Positions 1 through 11,039 are shown, numbered from the stretch's first letter. The stretch: 64,000 nt of DNA from Halomonas sp. KG2 (GCA_030440445.1 CP098528.1:3658001-3722000); one strand, 5' to 3'. Numbers and translations are program-made. Notes: generated by a model not told the origin, from the sequence alone.

Positions 1-165
1 GTGATTGCTTCTGGCGGCGTAGGAAACTTGGATCACTTAGTAGACGGCGTACTCAAAGGTGGTGCCGATGCGGTATTGGCAGCAAGCATCTTCCACTTTG
101 GTGAATATACGATACCAGAAGCAAAACGCTACATGGCGGAACGTGGCATCGAAATGCGCCTTTAA
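1..165 (+). CDS. hisF: Imidazole glycerol phosphate synthase subunit HisF, C-terminal part
   Basis: This is the last 54 codons of a gene that begins before the window. The reading frame is open from base 1 and ends in TAA. It carries the HisF C-terminal signatures [11 protein letters not shown] and [15 protein letters not shown], which form the last phosphate-binding strands and loops of the (beta/alpha)8 barrel. HisF is the cyclase half of the HisHF complex of histidine biosynthesis. It uses ammonia delivered by HisH to make imidazole glycerol phosphate and AICAR. The next gene is a separate unit 58 bases on. A second histidine gene, hisC, lies on the same strand at 6.4 kb. Confidence 0.93.
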   Translation: MIASGGVGNLDHLVDGVLKGGADAVLAASIFHFGEYTIPEAKRYMAERGIEMRL

Positions 166-223
166 CAAAACCTCCTAGTAGCGAAACCACTTAGCAAAAA
201 GCCCTTCTCTCAGGAGCAGTGAC

Positions 224-730
224 ATGCCTCGTTATTATCAATGGGCAGGAGGGATAGCTGGGATTTGGCTGAGCACTACTGTCTCAGCCTTTTCTTTGCC
301 AGATTGGCCTCCTTCCTTAGAACTCGATCACACACTGGTGCAAACCAGTTTGCTAACGCGCCACTTCGATCCTGACCCTGACCATACCAATCAGCAAAAA
401 CTGGCAAGCGTTGAACTACATAATCCAGACCGCTGGTTAGCAGGGGCAGCATGGTTTAAAAACTCATTTGATCAACCAACCTGGTATTTTTATGCTGGGC
501 GTGAATTCCCTCTTTGGCAATTTGCCGAAGAGATCAACGTACGCGCTAAGCTAACTGGCGGGTTACTACACGGCTATAAAGGTGAATATCGCGACAAGAT
601 TCCCTTTAACCATTTAGGCACGGCGCCTGCACTGCTACCCAGCATTGGCGTGCAATGGGGGCGTGTAGAATCAGACCTTATCATCTTCGGCACCGCCGGC
701 ATGATGGTCACGGCGGGCCTGCGGTTTTAA
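224..730 (+). CDS. Predicted outer-membrane beta-barrel protein, PagP-like size, function unknown
   Basis: The 168-residue protein starts at an ATG with AGGAG 8 bases upstream. The first 22 or so residues form a Sec signal peptide with a hydrophobic core and a likely cut after VSA. The mature part has alternating aromatic and polar strands (for example WYFYAGREF and IIFGTAGMMVTAGLRF) and ends in a terminal Phe, as expected of an outer-membrane barrel. I recall similar proteins in Pseudomonas with a conserved HFDPDPDH..NQQKL stretch that are often labelled glycerol-3-phosphate transporter. Nothing visible here supports that label. The size and the C-terminal pattern resemble PagP-type small barrels, but no catalytic residue can be assigned. 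It appears to be a single-gene unit. Confidence 0.6.
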   Translation: MPRYYQWAGGIAGIWLSTTVSAFSLPDWPPSLELDHTLVQTSLLTRHFDPDPDHTNQQKLASVELHNPDRWLAGAAWFKNSFDQPTWYFYAGREFPLWQFAEEINVRAKLTGGLLHGYKGEYRDKIPFNHLGTAPALLPSIGVQWGRVESDLIIFGTAGMMVTAGLRF

Positions 731-743
731 CCAGCTTCGACCG

Positions 744-1346
744 TTACTCCTCGCCCTCGTCTAAGGTTAAACCAAGATTACTAATGCCGTTATTACGCCC
801 TAGCTGACGAATTTCTTTTAGGGAGGTTTTATTAATTGGCTCGCTCACGGCGTCCAAAACAGCGTCCTGGAAATCATTTTCGTCGGCCATCAAGGGATGG
901 TCGCGAATGATCAGCGCAAGCGCCTGGGCATCTTCTTCACCTTCCGTTAGCTCGATAAAAGCGCGAACGCCCGCTCGCGAGGTGCGACTGACATCTAACA
1001 CGGCTTCAGGCGACTCCCCTAGCAGCGTATCCAGCAGCGCGGATACAGACACAACAGCATCTAACGCTCGGCGCGCGCCAAAGCTCTCATCATCTTCAGG
1101 AGGTTCGCACTCAGCCAGTTTTTCCGCTTGCCGAGCAAAGTCAATGCTCGCATTCGAAACGCTCAGACGCTCCCACACCAGGCTCAGTACAGTCTGCAGT
1201 GTATGCTCGTCACCTAACCCCGTGGTTTGTTGATAAAGCGCGTAGTTAGGTAGCAGACGTTCACACAAAGCTGCCATAAACGCTTGCTGAGCGGGCAACG
1301 GCAACTGTTGAAGCCGCTGGTAAAATCCTAGGGGTTTAGCCACCAT
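744..1346 (-). CDS. yjaG: YjaG family (DUF416) protein
   Basis: The 200-residue protein matches the remembered pattern of E. coli YjaG: an early CERLLPNYALYQQTTGLGD (YjaG has CERMYPNYAMFCQQTGFGD), a central LDAVVSVSALLDTLLG, and a C-terminal IRQLGRNNGISNLG. The family is small, soluble and helical with no settled function. An open frame runs upstream to 1460. The start at 1346 is preferred because AGGAAATC lies just before it and family similarity begins there. The gene is divergent from the amidotransferase-like gene at 1459. Confidence 0.8.
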   Translation of the reverse strand: MVAKPLGFYQRLQQLPLPAQQAFMAALCERLLPNYALYQQTTGLGDEHTLQTVLSLVWERLSVSNASIDFARQAEKLAECEPPEDDESFGARRALDAVVSVSALLDTLLGESPEAVLDVSRTSRAGVRAFIELTEGEEDAQALALIIRDHPLMADENDFQDAVLDAVSEPINKTSLKEIRQLGRNNGISNLGLTLDEGEE

Positions 1347-1458
1347 GCTGATTTCCTGGGTCACAATATTGGTGAAATGAACGCGATACGTTATCGTCGC
1401 ACAAACGCGGCAGGAGATCCCTATCGCGTTATTAACATCGGCCGGCGAGGAGATTACC

Positions 1459-2151
1459 ATGCATATCCATCTGCTACAGCACGGCCCTGACCATGGCCCC
1501 GCTCGTCTAACTGACTGGCTTGAAAGTATGGGCCATAGTTACACCGTTTTTCATCTTTATGCGGGCGAGCTAACCCCACGACCAGGTGAGTGCGACGCGC
1601 TAATTATACTGGATGGCCCTGAACGTCTAGTAAATGATCCGCCCGATTGGTTTAAAGCCGAACGCAAGCTGATTAACCGCTATCTGGATGGGCAGAAACC
1701 ATTATTGGGTATTGGCTTGGGCGCACTGTGGATAGCGGAGGCGCTGGATGCCGTTATTGCACCAGGCACCTACCCTGAAATTGGCTGGCACCAAATAACA
1801 CTTGCCCCAGAAAGCACCTTTGACCTACCCGAACAATTTGAGGCATTTATGAGGCACCGCCTCGTGTTTAGCTTACCGGAAAGCGCACTACCGCTAGGCG
1901 GCAGTGCAGCAGCACCACTGCAAGGTTTTTCGTGGGACGCCGGGCGTGTCGTCGGTTTACTGTGTCATTTCGAAGCGACGGCTTCCAGCGTATCACCACT
2001 GCTCAATGCCGATGAGTGGCCACAGCCAAAAACTGCCTCAGCAGGACGTTTTATACAAACCAGTGAACAGATCCTAGAAGATGCTGGACGCTTTCATCAG
2101 TTAGCCCCACTGCTAGACCGCGTGATGACCCAATGGCTGAAAGCGGCATAA
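1459..2151 (+). CDS. Class I glutamine amidotransferase-like protein lacking the catalytic cysteine
   Basis: The 230-residue protein has a class I glutamine amidotransferase (GuaA-like) fold. Visible signs are the N-terminal strand and DALIILDGPE turn, the nucleophile-elbow region PLLGIGLGALWIAEALDA (about residues 81-98), and a C-terminal LLCHFEAT that matches the usual QFHPEAT catalytic His-x-Glu. The family normally has GxCxGxQ at the elbow. Here residue 86 is Gly (codon GGC at 1714-1716) instead of Cys, and the Gln two residues after the second Gly is Leu. Glutamine hydrolysis is therefore unlikely, and a binding or regulatory role is possible. It is a single gene, divergent from yjaG and convergent with mnmH. 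Confidence 0.75.
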   Translation: MHIHLLQHGPDHGPARLTDWLESMGHSYTVFHLYAGELTPRPGECDALIILDGPERLVNDPPDWFKAERKLINRYLDGQKPLLGIGLGALWIAEALDAVIAPGTYPEIGWHQITLAPESTFDLPEQFEAFMRHRLVFSLPESALPLGGSAAAPLQGFSWDAGRVVGLLCHFEATASSVSPLLNADEWPQPKTASAGRFIQTSEQILEDAGRFHQLAPLLDRVMTQWLKAA

Positions 2152-2173
2152 GCTATAGATGAATACAACGCCG

Positions 2174-3262
2174 CTAAGCGCTCCACTGCCTAGCGGCTTC
2201 TAAGCAGCTTTCCCAATCGCCAACATGCAGTTCCACAGGACGGTTATCTCGCTGCTTTTCAAGATGATAGCGATAAAGTGGGTCGTAATATTCGGTCAAC
2301 AGTGGCGCAAGCCATGCTTCGTGGGCTTGAATATTCCCTAGTGCATGGGCATCAAAAGCCATACCTTGTAATCGCTGTAGACGCTGCAATCGGGCATTGC
2401 CTAAGCGTTTCGCCAAACGCTCCAGGGCATTGGCTAATTGGAGTCGCATACGTTGCCAGCCCTCTTGCTGGCCGTAACGGGCAGTGTAGCGCTGTTCAAG
2501 TGCTTCAATATAGTCGCGACGCAACTGCTCTAAACGCCAATCCAAGGGCATCTCAATGCGTATTCGCGGCGCACGTTGCAGAGCATGCCAAAAGGTAAGC
2601 GGAATATTGGCGTTACCGATTTGCCGCGACTCATCTTCTACCACTAAGCTTCCCGTCAGCCCAATTAAGCGCTTGGCTAAGGCATGCTCAAAATCAATTT
2701 GTGTTGTCGGCTCTTCTGGCTGCCTCCCAAAAGCCGATCCTTTATGGTTGGCAAACGCCTCCAGATCAATGCCGTTACTCAATTGATTAATTAGCGTCGT
2801 TTTCGCGCAACCCGTCAGCCCCGCCACGACCAGCATCGGCTGGCTGGCAGCCTCATCGATGCGCTGACATAGCCGTTGCCGCATCGCTTTCCAGCCATCG
2901 TCAATGCGCGGCCGATTGATGCCTCCATCAGCAAGCCATTGCTGTGCAATTTGCGAACGAAGCCCTCCGCGAAAACAGTAGATAATGGCGTCTGGTTGAC
3001 GCGCTACGTACTCCAGCCACCCGTCAACGCGTGCTCGCTTAGTGTCACCGCTGACTAAACGTTCACCTAAACCGATTGCCGCCTGCTGTCCGTGCTGTTT
3101 ATAAGCAATACCAACTTGATGGCGCTCATCATCAACCATTAACGGTAAGTTAACCGCGCCAGGCAAACTGCCTTGCACAAATTCAACCGGGGCGCGCACA
3201 TCAATCAGCGGTGTTGTTTGCGCGATTAAGTTCAATGATGCCGGAACAGTGGCTAGCGTCAT
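2174..3262 (-). CDS. mnmH: tRNA 2-selenouridine synthase
   Basis: MnmH (SelU/YbbB) replaces the sulfur of 2-thiouridine at the wobble position (U34) of Lys, Glu and Gln tRNAs with selenium, via a geranylated intermediate and using selenophosphate. The 362-residue protein has the expected two parts. The N-terminal rhodanese domain carries the active-site loop YCFRGGLRSQ with Cys96. The P-loop domain begins with GLTGCAKTT at residues 148-156. The start overlaps the selD stop by four bases (ATGA), so the two genes are translationally coupled. selD supplies its selenophosphate substrate. No selA, selB or selC was seen nearby, so selenium use in this strain may be limited to tRNA. Confidence 0.93.
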   Translation of the reverse strand: MTLATVPASLNLIAQTTPLIDVRAPVEFVQGSLPGAVNLPLMVDDERHQVGIAYKQHGQQAAIGLGERLVSGDTKRARVDGWLEYVARQPDAIIYCFRGGLRSQIAQQWLADGGINRPRIDDGWKAMRQRLCQRIDEAASQPMLVVAGLTGCAKTTLINQLSNGIDLEAFANHKGSAFGRQPEEPTTQIDFEHALAKRLIGLTGSLVVEDESRQIGNANIPLTFWHALQRAPRIRIEMPLDWRLEQLRRDYIEALEQRYTARYGQQEGWQRMRLQLANALERLAKRLGNARLQRLQRLQGMAFDAHALGNIQAHEAWLAPLLTEYYDPLYRYHLEKQRDNRPVELHVGDWESCLEAARQWSA

Positions 3263-4296
3263 CCAATGACCTCAATCAAAACGTCGCCTTGAGCTGCCTT
3301 CATGGTACCAAACGGTACCAAGGTAAGGCTGTGCTCACGACCAATACGCTCTACATCATCTTCCCAGGCAGGGTCGACACTGACCAGCAAACCGCCTGAC
3401 GTCTGAGGATCACACAGCCATTGCCAGTGAGCGTCGTCCATCACTGGCAACGCTTTACCAAGGGCTTCGCGGTTGCGCAGCGAACCTCCGGGGACAGCGC
3501 CCTGCCGACGGTAAGCTTCGGCTTCGGCTAAACGGGGTAAGCGGCGAAAATCGATCTGCGCCATCACACCGCTTGCGCTGCACATTTCAGCTAAGTGCCC
3601 AGCAAGGCCAAACCCGGTGACATCCGTCATAGCGTTAACGCCCTTCACCTTAGCTAACTCAACACCGATATGGTTGGGCTTGAGCATCGTTTCACGGGCA
3701 AGGCCGTGGTGCCCAGCCTCTAACAAACCACGTTTTTCGGCTGTGGTTAGTAGCCCTACGCCAAGTGGTTTGGTTAGAAATAACAGGTCACCAGACTTTG
3801 CTTGGCTGTTGAGCTTTAACTGCGCTAAATCGACTAACCCGTTGACCGCCAAACCAAACATCGGCTCAGGAGCGTCGATCGAGTGACCGCCCGCTAACGC
3901 TACCCCTAGCTCACGACAAACAGCCTGGGCACCGGCAACAACATCTCCCGCGATTTCTGCGCTGAGTTTATCCAGCGGCCAACCTAAAATCCCTAATGCC
4001 ATAACCGGCGTGCCACCCATGGCATACACATCGCTAATCGCGTTAGTGGCAGCAATACGACCAAAATCAAAGGGGTCATCAACAATCGGCATAAAGAAAT
4101 CGGTGGTCGCAATCATGCCGCGGCCATCACCCAAATCATACACCGCTGCGTCTTCGCGTCCTTTGTTACCGACAATGAGCCGCTTATGGCCCGCGGCGGG
4201 CCCCGCTTTAGCAAGAATCCCATCCAGCACATCTGGTGCAATTTTGCAGCCGCAACCCGCTCCGTGACTATATTGGGTTAACCGAATTGCACTCAT
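3259..4296 (-). CDS. selD: Selenide, water dikinase (selenophosphate synthase)
   Basis: SelD makes selenophosphate from selenide and ATP. The 345-residue protein begins with the glycine-rich loop YSHGAGCGCKI. Cys15 and Lys18 correspond to the catalytic Cys17 and Lys20 of the E. coli enzyme, so the active site uses cysteine and not selenocysteine. Other family signatures are TTDFFMPIVDDPFDFG, AMGGTPVMALGILGWP, AGGHSIDAPEP and the C-terminal DPQTSGGLL. The ATG is preceded by GGAGAGGTGCC. It is the first gene of a two-gene operon with mnmH. Confidence 0.95.
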   Translation of the reverse strand: MSAIRLTQYSHGAGCGCKIAPDVLDGILAKAGPAAGHKRLIVGNKGREDAAVYDLGDGRGMIATTDFFMPIVDDPFDFGRIAATNAISDVYAMGGTPVMALGILGWPLDKLSAEIAGDVVAGAQAVCRELGVALAGGHSIDAPEPMFGLAVNGLVDLAQLKLNSQAKSGDLLFLTKPLGVGLLTTAEKRGLLEAGHHGLARETMLKPNHIGVELAKVKGVNAMTDVTGFGLAGHLAEMCSASGVMAQIDFRRLPRLAEAEAYRRQGAVPGGSLRNREALGKALPVMDDAHWQWLCDPQTSGGLLVSVDPAWEDDVERIGREHSLTLVPFGTMKAAQGDVLIEVIG

Positions 4297-4341
4297 GGCA
4301 CCTCTCCTTAGTCTTAATGCTTTTCCTTAGCATAGCTTACG

Positions 4342-5718
4342 CTACAGCGCTTCCAGGGCATCGCTCAATTTATCGACAGGGATAACCTCCATTCCCTTCG
4401 GAGCCTGCTTAGGTGCGTTGCCGCGCGGAACAATTGCTCTTAGAAAACCGTGCTTAGCCGCTTCGGCAATGCGTTCTTGCCCACTGGGCACCGGCCGAAT
4501 TTCTCCTGAAAGCCCCACTTCGCCAAACACCACTAGCTCTTTTGGCAGTGCGCGATTTTGTAGACTGGACACCACGGCTAACAGCACCGCTAAGTCAGCA
4601 CTGGTTTCGAGCACTTTCACCCCACCCACTACGTTAAGGAAGACATCTTGATCACCGGTAAATAGACCACCGTGGCGATTTAACACGGCTAGCAGCATGG
4701 CAAGCCGGTTTTGATCGACGCCCACGGCAACCCGACGAGGATTACCCAGGGCGGACTCATCCACCAATGCCTGCACTTCCACTAGAATTGGCCGAGTGCC
4801 TTCCCACACCACCATGACCAAGCTACCAGGTGCCTGCTCTTCTTGGCGTGAGAGGAAAATCGCGCTGGGGTTTTTAACCTCTTTCAAACCTTGCTCGAGC
4901 ATTGCAAACACACCCAGCTCATTCACCGCGCCGAAGCGGTTTTTCTGGCCGCGGAGCGTTCTAAATCGAGAATCAGCTCCGCCCTCTAATAGCAACGAAG
5001 CATCAATCATGTGCTCCAGCACTTTAGGGCCCGCCAGCGTGCCATCTTTGGTCACATGTCCAACCAGCAAAAGAACCGTGTTCGTTTGCTTAGCGAAGCG
5101 TGTCAGCGCTGCCGCAGATTCCCGCACCTGGGCAACGCCACCCGGCGCAGAGCTGATATCTTCCAGATGCATGGTCTGGATGGAGTCAATCACCAGAATC
5201 TCTGGCTTCTCTCGTTCAGACACCGCCAAGATGGTTTCCACGCTGGTCTCGGCCAACATTTTCAAGCCATTAGTAGGCAGCTGTAAGCGGTGGGCGCGCA
5301 TGGCGACTTGGGAAAGCGACTCCTCCCCAGTGACATATAGAATACGCCGCTGCTGAGCGAGCTTGCAGGCAGTTTGTAGAAGCAGTGTAGATTTACCAGC
5401 GCCTGGATTCCCCCCCAGTAACACAGCAGAACCCGGCACTAAGCCACCACCCAGCACACGGTCAAACTCGGCAAAGGTCGAGGTAAGGCGAGGAACCTCA
5501 CTGAGATCCACATTGCCAAGATCCACTACATCTCTCGACAGGTCTCCAGCATAGCCCGCCCGTCCCGTCGCAGCACCACCTCCAGGTCGCGCACTGGCCA
5601 AACGAATCTCACTTAGCGTGTTCCACTCCTGGCAGCTGGAGCACTGGCCTTGCCACTTTCGATACTCTGCACCGCACTCGGTACATACAAAGGCACTTTT
5701 CGCTTTCGCCACCGCCAT
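4342..5718 (-). CDS. radA: DNA repair protein RadA
   Basis: RadA (Sms) is a RecA-like ATPase that drives branch migration in recombination. The 458-residue protein has the N-terminal C4 zinc finger (Cys12, Cys15, Cys26, Cys29), a Walker A motif at residues 102-110 (GGNPGAGKS), the RadA-specific KNRFG motif at 260-264, and a C-terminal Lon-like domain with GEVGLSGEIRPV. The length is close to the 460 residues of E. coli RadA. The open frame extends upstream to 5793. The start at 5718 is chosen because CAGGAGCAAC precedes it and the zinc finger follows at the usual distance. Confidence 0.96.
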   Translation of the reverse strand: MAVAKAKSAFVCTECGAEYRKWQGQCSSCQEWNTLSEIRLASARPGGGAATGRAGYAGDLSRDVVDLGNVDLSEVPRLTSTFAEFDRVLGGGLVPGSAVLLGGNPGAGKSTLLLQTACKLAQQRRILYVTGEESLSQVAMRAHRLQLPTNGLKMLAETSVETILAVSEREKPEILVIDSIQTMHLEDISSAPGGVAQVRESAAALTRFAKQTNTVLLLVGHVTKDGTLAGPKVLEHMIDASLLLEGGADSRFRTLRGQKNRFGAVNELGVFAMLEQGLKEVKNPSAIFLSRQEEQAPGSLVMVVWEGTRPILVEVQALVDESALGNPRRVAVGVDQNRLAMLLAVLNRHGGLFTGDQDVFLNVVGGVKVLETSADLAVLLAVVSSLQNRALPKELVVFGEVGLSGEIRPVPSGQERIAEAAKHGFLRAIVPRGNAPKQAPKGMEVIPVDKLSDALEAL

Positions 5719-5781
5719 GTTGCTCCTGTAGATATCTTGATGTCGCCACTGAGATTTATGCATCAGATCGCTAGAAATGCA

Positions 5782-5804
5782 AAAGGCGGCCAATGGCCGC
5801 CTTT
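5782..5804 (-). terminator. Hairpin downstream of the NlpE-like lipoprotein gene
   Basis: A perfect 10-bp stem (AAAGGCGGCC / GGCCGCCTTT) with a three-base loop lies 18 bases after the stop of the lipoprotein gene and before radA, both on the minus strand. The stem itself ends in TTT but no longer T tract follows. Confidence 0.65.
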
Positions 5805-5821
5805 GAGCGTCGCTTCACACT

Positions 5822-6271
5822 TTATTGACGCTGTAACTGCAGCATTTCGCCGTTCTCGAAACGACGACGCTCTGGGTCAATCAGCTCCAACGTGCGCTCA
5901 CTGATACGCTGGAAGTAGTAAATCTGACCATCGCCATTCGGCGTTAATTCATAGACAGTAGCATCTGGATCAGACGGCGTGCCTGTCAACACTTCCCAGT
6001 TACCTGCGTAGTTTTCGTCTGGTGGTGTTTGTGGATGATTACGATACGTGGCGTTTAACGTGAACGTCCGTTCTTCAGGAGCACTCATTTCTTCGCCTAT
6101 CATCGTCACATCCAAGTCGATACCATCGCAGTTGCGGCAAGGCAGCGTACCTTGGTAATTGACTTGAGAAGCAGTCATTCCTGCATCTTCACCCTGGCCA
6201 GTCGGGCCAGCTGCACAGCCCGCCAGCAGTGCCAACATAGCCGAGCCGGCTAGCAAACTCCTAAATTGCAT
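5822..6271 (-). CDS. NlpE-like copper-homeostasis/envelope-stress lipoprotein
   Basis: The 149-residue protein has a lipoprotein signal peptide ending in the lipobox LLAGC. It is followed by a region like the N-terminal domain of NlpE, with the motif NYQGTLPCRNCDGID that includes a CxxC pair. In E. coli, NlpE is an outer-membrane lipoprotein that senses surface contact and lipoprotein-trafficking stress for the Cpx system and influences copper tolerance. Here only the N-terminal-type domain is present, as in many shorter homologues. An open frame continues upstream to 6352, but the start at 6271 has AAGGAG upstream and puts the signal peptide at the N terminus. It is divergent from hisC. Confidence 0.75.
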   Translation of the reverse strand: MQFRSLLAGSAMLALLAGCAAGPTGQGEDAGMTASQVNYQGTLPCRNCDGIDLDVTMIGEEMSAPEERTFTLNATYRNHPQTPPDENYAGNWEVLTGTPSDPDATVYELTPNGDGQIYYFQRISERTLELIDPERRRFENGEMLQLQRQ

Positions 6272-6435
6272 TGAGTGTCTCCTTATCGTGTTGGACATAC
6301 ATTTCTTTCGCGCGCTTATGACAGCATAACCGCTACAAGGTGCGACGCCCACCCCCTTACTGACTTGAATGCTTGCGCTTGGGCGGCCACCGGGTGACCA
6401 TGGGGTATTAACATTAGGATAATCAGGTTACCCGC

Positions 6436-7497
6436 ATGAGCCAATACTGGAGTCCAGCTGTTCGGGAGCTTACCCCCTATGTGCCAGGTGAGCAGCCCCG
6501 TGAACAGGTTATTAAACTCAACACTAATGAAAACCCTTACCCACCTGCGCCAGGGGTGAGCAAGGCGCTGCGCAATTATGCCACCGATCATTTGCGCCTG
6601 TATCCTGACCCTACCTCTCATGCCCTGCGTACAGCGCTGGCAGAAAGCTATGGGGTTAGCGTCGCCGAGACCTTCGTCGGCAATGGGTCCGATGAAGTGC
6701 TAGCGTTTGCGTTTCAGGCTTTCTTCTGCCATGACGCACCGCTGGATGTCCCCTCAATCACCTATAGCTTCTATCCTGTTTACGCCAATCTTTATGGCGT
6801 CACGCTTCGCAAACACCCACTAAATGCCCAGTGGGAAGTTGATATTGATGCCCTGGCGAGCACCTCAGAGCGCAGCGGCGTTATTTTTGCCAACCCAAAC
6901 GCGCCGACTGGACACGCGCACTCCCTCGAAACCATTGAGGCTCTGCTTAAGCGCGTGACAAACCGGGTTGTATTAATTGATGAGGCTTATGTTGATTTCG
7001 GCGCAGAAAGCGCTGTCGCCTTAGTTAAGCGCTACCCTAATCTGCTCGTCACGGGAACGTTCTCTAAATCACGTAGCTTGGCTGGGTTGCGCTTGGGCTA
7101 TGCCATTGGCTCCCCTGAGCTGATTGATGGCCTTCAGCGGGTCAAAGACTCGTTTAACTCCTATCCCGTCGATAGTCTAGCGAGCCTCATCGGCATTGAA
7201 GCCCTTAAGGATGAAGAACATTTTAACGCCTGCCGAAATAATGTGATCACGACTCGAGAGCGCACACGTCAGCGTCTTGAGCAGCTAGGCTTTGAAGTAC
7301 TGCCATCAAAAGCCAACTTCGTGCTTGCTCAACACCCTAACATTGAAGGTGCTCAGCTGTTTGCAGGCCTCCGCGAGCGAGGAGTTTTGGTACGTCACTT
7401 TAATACTGACGCGCTCAACAACTTCTTGCGCATCACCATCGGCACAGATGATGAAATGGATAGTTTAATAGAGGCACTGGAAGCAATCTGCCGCTAA
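6436..7497 (+). CDS. hisC: Histidinol-phosphate aminotransferase
   Basis: HisC is a fold-type I PLP enzyme that transfers an amino group from glutamate to imidazole-acetol phosphate in histidine biosynthesis. The 353-residue protein shows LNTNENPYPP near the N terminus, NPNAPTGH (Asn157 region), Asp182 and Tyr185 in IDEAYVDF, the PLP lysine Lys211 in GTFSKSRSLAGLRLG, and a C-terminal LRITIGT phosphate-binding arginine. The start has a CAGGT ribosome-binding site. It is transcribed alone and is separated from hisF by about 6 kb. Confidence 0.95.
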   Translation: MSQYWSPAVRELTPYVPGEQPREQVIKLNTNENPYPPAPGVSKALRNYATDHLRLYPDPTSHALRTALAESYGVSVAETFVGNGSDEVLAFAFQAFFCHDAPLDVPSITYSFYPVYANLYGVTLRKHPLNAQWEVDIDALASTSERSGVIFANPNAPTGHAHSLETIEALLKRVTNRVVLIDEAYVDFGAESAVALVKRYPNLLVTGTFSKSRSLAGLRLGYAIGSPELIDGLQRVKDSFNSYPVDSLASLIGIEALKDEEHFNACRNNVITTRERTRQRLEQLGFEVLPSKANFVLAQHPNIEGAQLFAGLRERGVLVRHFNTDALNNFLRITIGTDDEMDSLIEALEAICR

Positions 7498-7580
7498 TTT
7501 TCACCGTTCCATGCATAAAAATCCTCAGTGCACGAGGCTCTGAGGGATTTTTCAGACAGTCCATAACCAATAGCACCAAC

Positions 7581-7614
7581 AAAAACCCCAGCTTCAGTTG
7601 AAGCTGGGGTTTTT
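7581..7614. terminator. Strong bidirectional hairpin between hisC and the rrn operon
   Basis: A 16-bp stem (AAAAACCCCAGCTTCA paired with TGAAGCTGGGGTTTTT) has a very short loop and runs of A on one side and T on the other, so it works as an intrinsic terminator in both directions. On the plus strand it follows hisC. On the minus strand it follows a copy of the 5S rRNA tail (7618-7637). Confidence 0.85.
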
Positions 7615-7617
7615 GTT

Positions 7618-7637
7618 AATAAGTGCCTGACGATGAC
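7618..7637 (-). repeat. Second copy of the 5S rRNA 3' tail
   Basis: The 20 bases AATAAGTGCCTGACGATGAC (plus strand) occur here and again at 7906-7925, where they are the 3' end of the 5S rRNA gene and its immediate flank. Each copy is followed, in the direction of rrn transcription, by a terminator hairpin with a similar CCCAGC core. This looks like a remnant of a second 5S gene or of recombination between rrn operon ends. Confidence 0.8.
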
Positions 7638-7690
7638 GCCCCCCCAGCCCTCCACGCCGCCCTTGTTGTCATTCCCGCAGGCCCTGCCCT

Positions 7691-7800
7691 TGTCATTCCC
7701 GCAGGCTCTTAGCGGGAATCCATGTTGAGCTGGGGTTTCGGGCTGCAGGTCAAGGTCAAGGCCAAGGTGGATTCCCGATAACCCCACTCGGGAATGACAG
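7691..7800. repeat. REP/BIME-like double hairpin
   Basis: Two hairpins are arranged in mirror image. The first is TGTCATTCCCGC (7691-7702) paired with GCGGGAATCCA (7712-7722). The second is TGGATTCCCGA (7768-7778) paired with TCGGGAATGACA (7788-7799). Each hairpin is an inverted repeat, and the pair is also an inverted repeat. An extra half copy, ATTCCCGCAGGC, occurs at 7671-7682. The ATTCCCGC/GCGGGAAT core is typical of extragenic palindromic elements in several proteobacteria. No coding potential is seen in this stretch. Confidence 0.6.
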
Positions 7801-7870
7801 TGCGGTAAACGCTTCGGCAGGTGGCCGCTTTGTGATAGGGGGCAGAGGGTGCTTTTTTCTTCCGCGCAAA

Positions 7871-7903
7871 CAAAAAACCCAGCCGGTTGGCTGGGTTCTT
7901 TGT
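7871..7903 (-). terminator. rRNA operon terminator
   Basis: On the minus strand the stem AACCCAGCC / GGCTGGGTT is followed by TTTTTG. It starts about 10 bases after the 5S rRNA 3' end. Confidence 0.85.
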
Positions 7904-7911
7904 TCAATAAG

Positions 7912-8030
7912 TGCCTGACGATGACCTACTCTCGCATGGGGAGACCCCACACTACCATCGGCGCTAAGCGGTTTCACTTCTGAGTTCGGCATGGGATCAG
8001 GTGGTTCACGCGTGCTATGGTCGTCAGGCG
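7912..8030 (-). rRNA. rrf: 5S ribosomal RNA
   Basis: The minus strand reads GCCTGACGACCATAGC at the 5' side, contains the conserved loop CCATGCCGAACTCAGAAGTG and AGCGCCGATGGTAGTGTGGG, and ends GTCATCGTCAGGCA, which pairs with the 5' end. Length of about 118 nt matches gammaproteobacterial 5S rRNA. The exact ends are estimated to within two bases. Confidence 0.97.
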
Positions 8031-8148
8031 TAACTTGTAATGCATATCATGCTGATCTGTTTTGTGGCGTCTCTCGTCTCCTGTCACCGACAGGAAGCGC
8101 GTATCCGGTTTTCGTTATCACTGCGACCAGACCCCTTGGGTGTTATAG

Positions 8149-11039
<2,891 letters not shown>

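Noticed and set aside
907-1233. Serine-rich open frame of 108 codons opposite yjaG
   Set aside because: It is the antisense shadow of a real gene. It has no ribosome-binding site and no family resemblance.
7497-7992. Two open frames of 137 and 78 codons between hisC and the 5S gene
   Set aside because: They cover two terminators, the REP-like repeat and the 5S tail, and encode low-complexity peptides.
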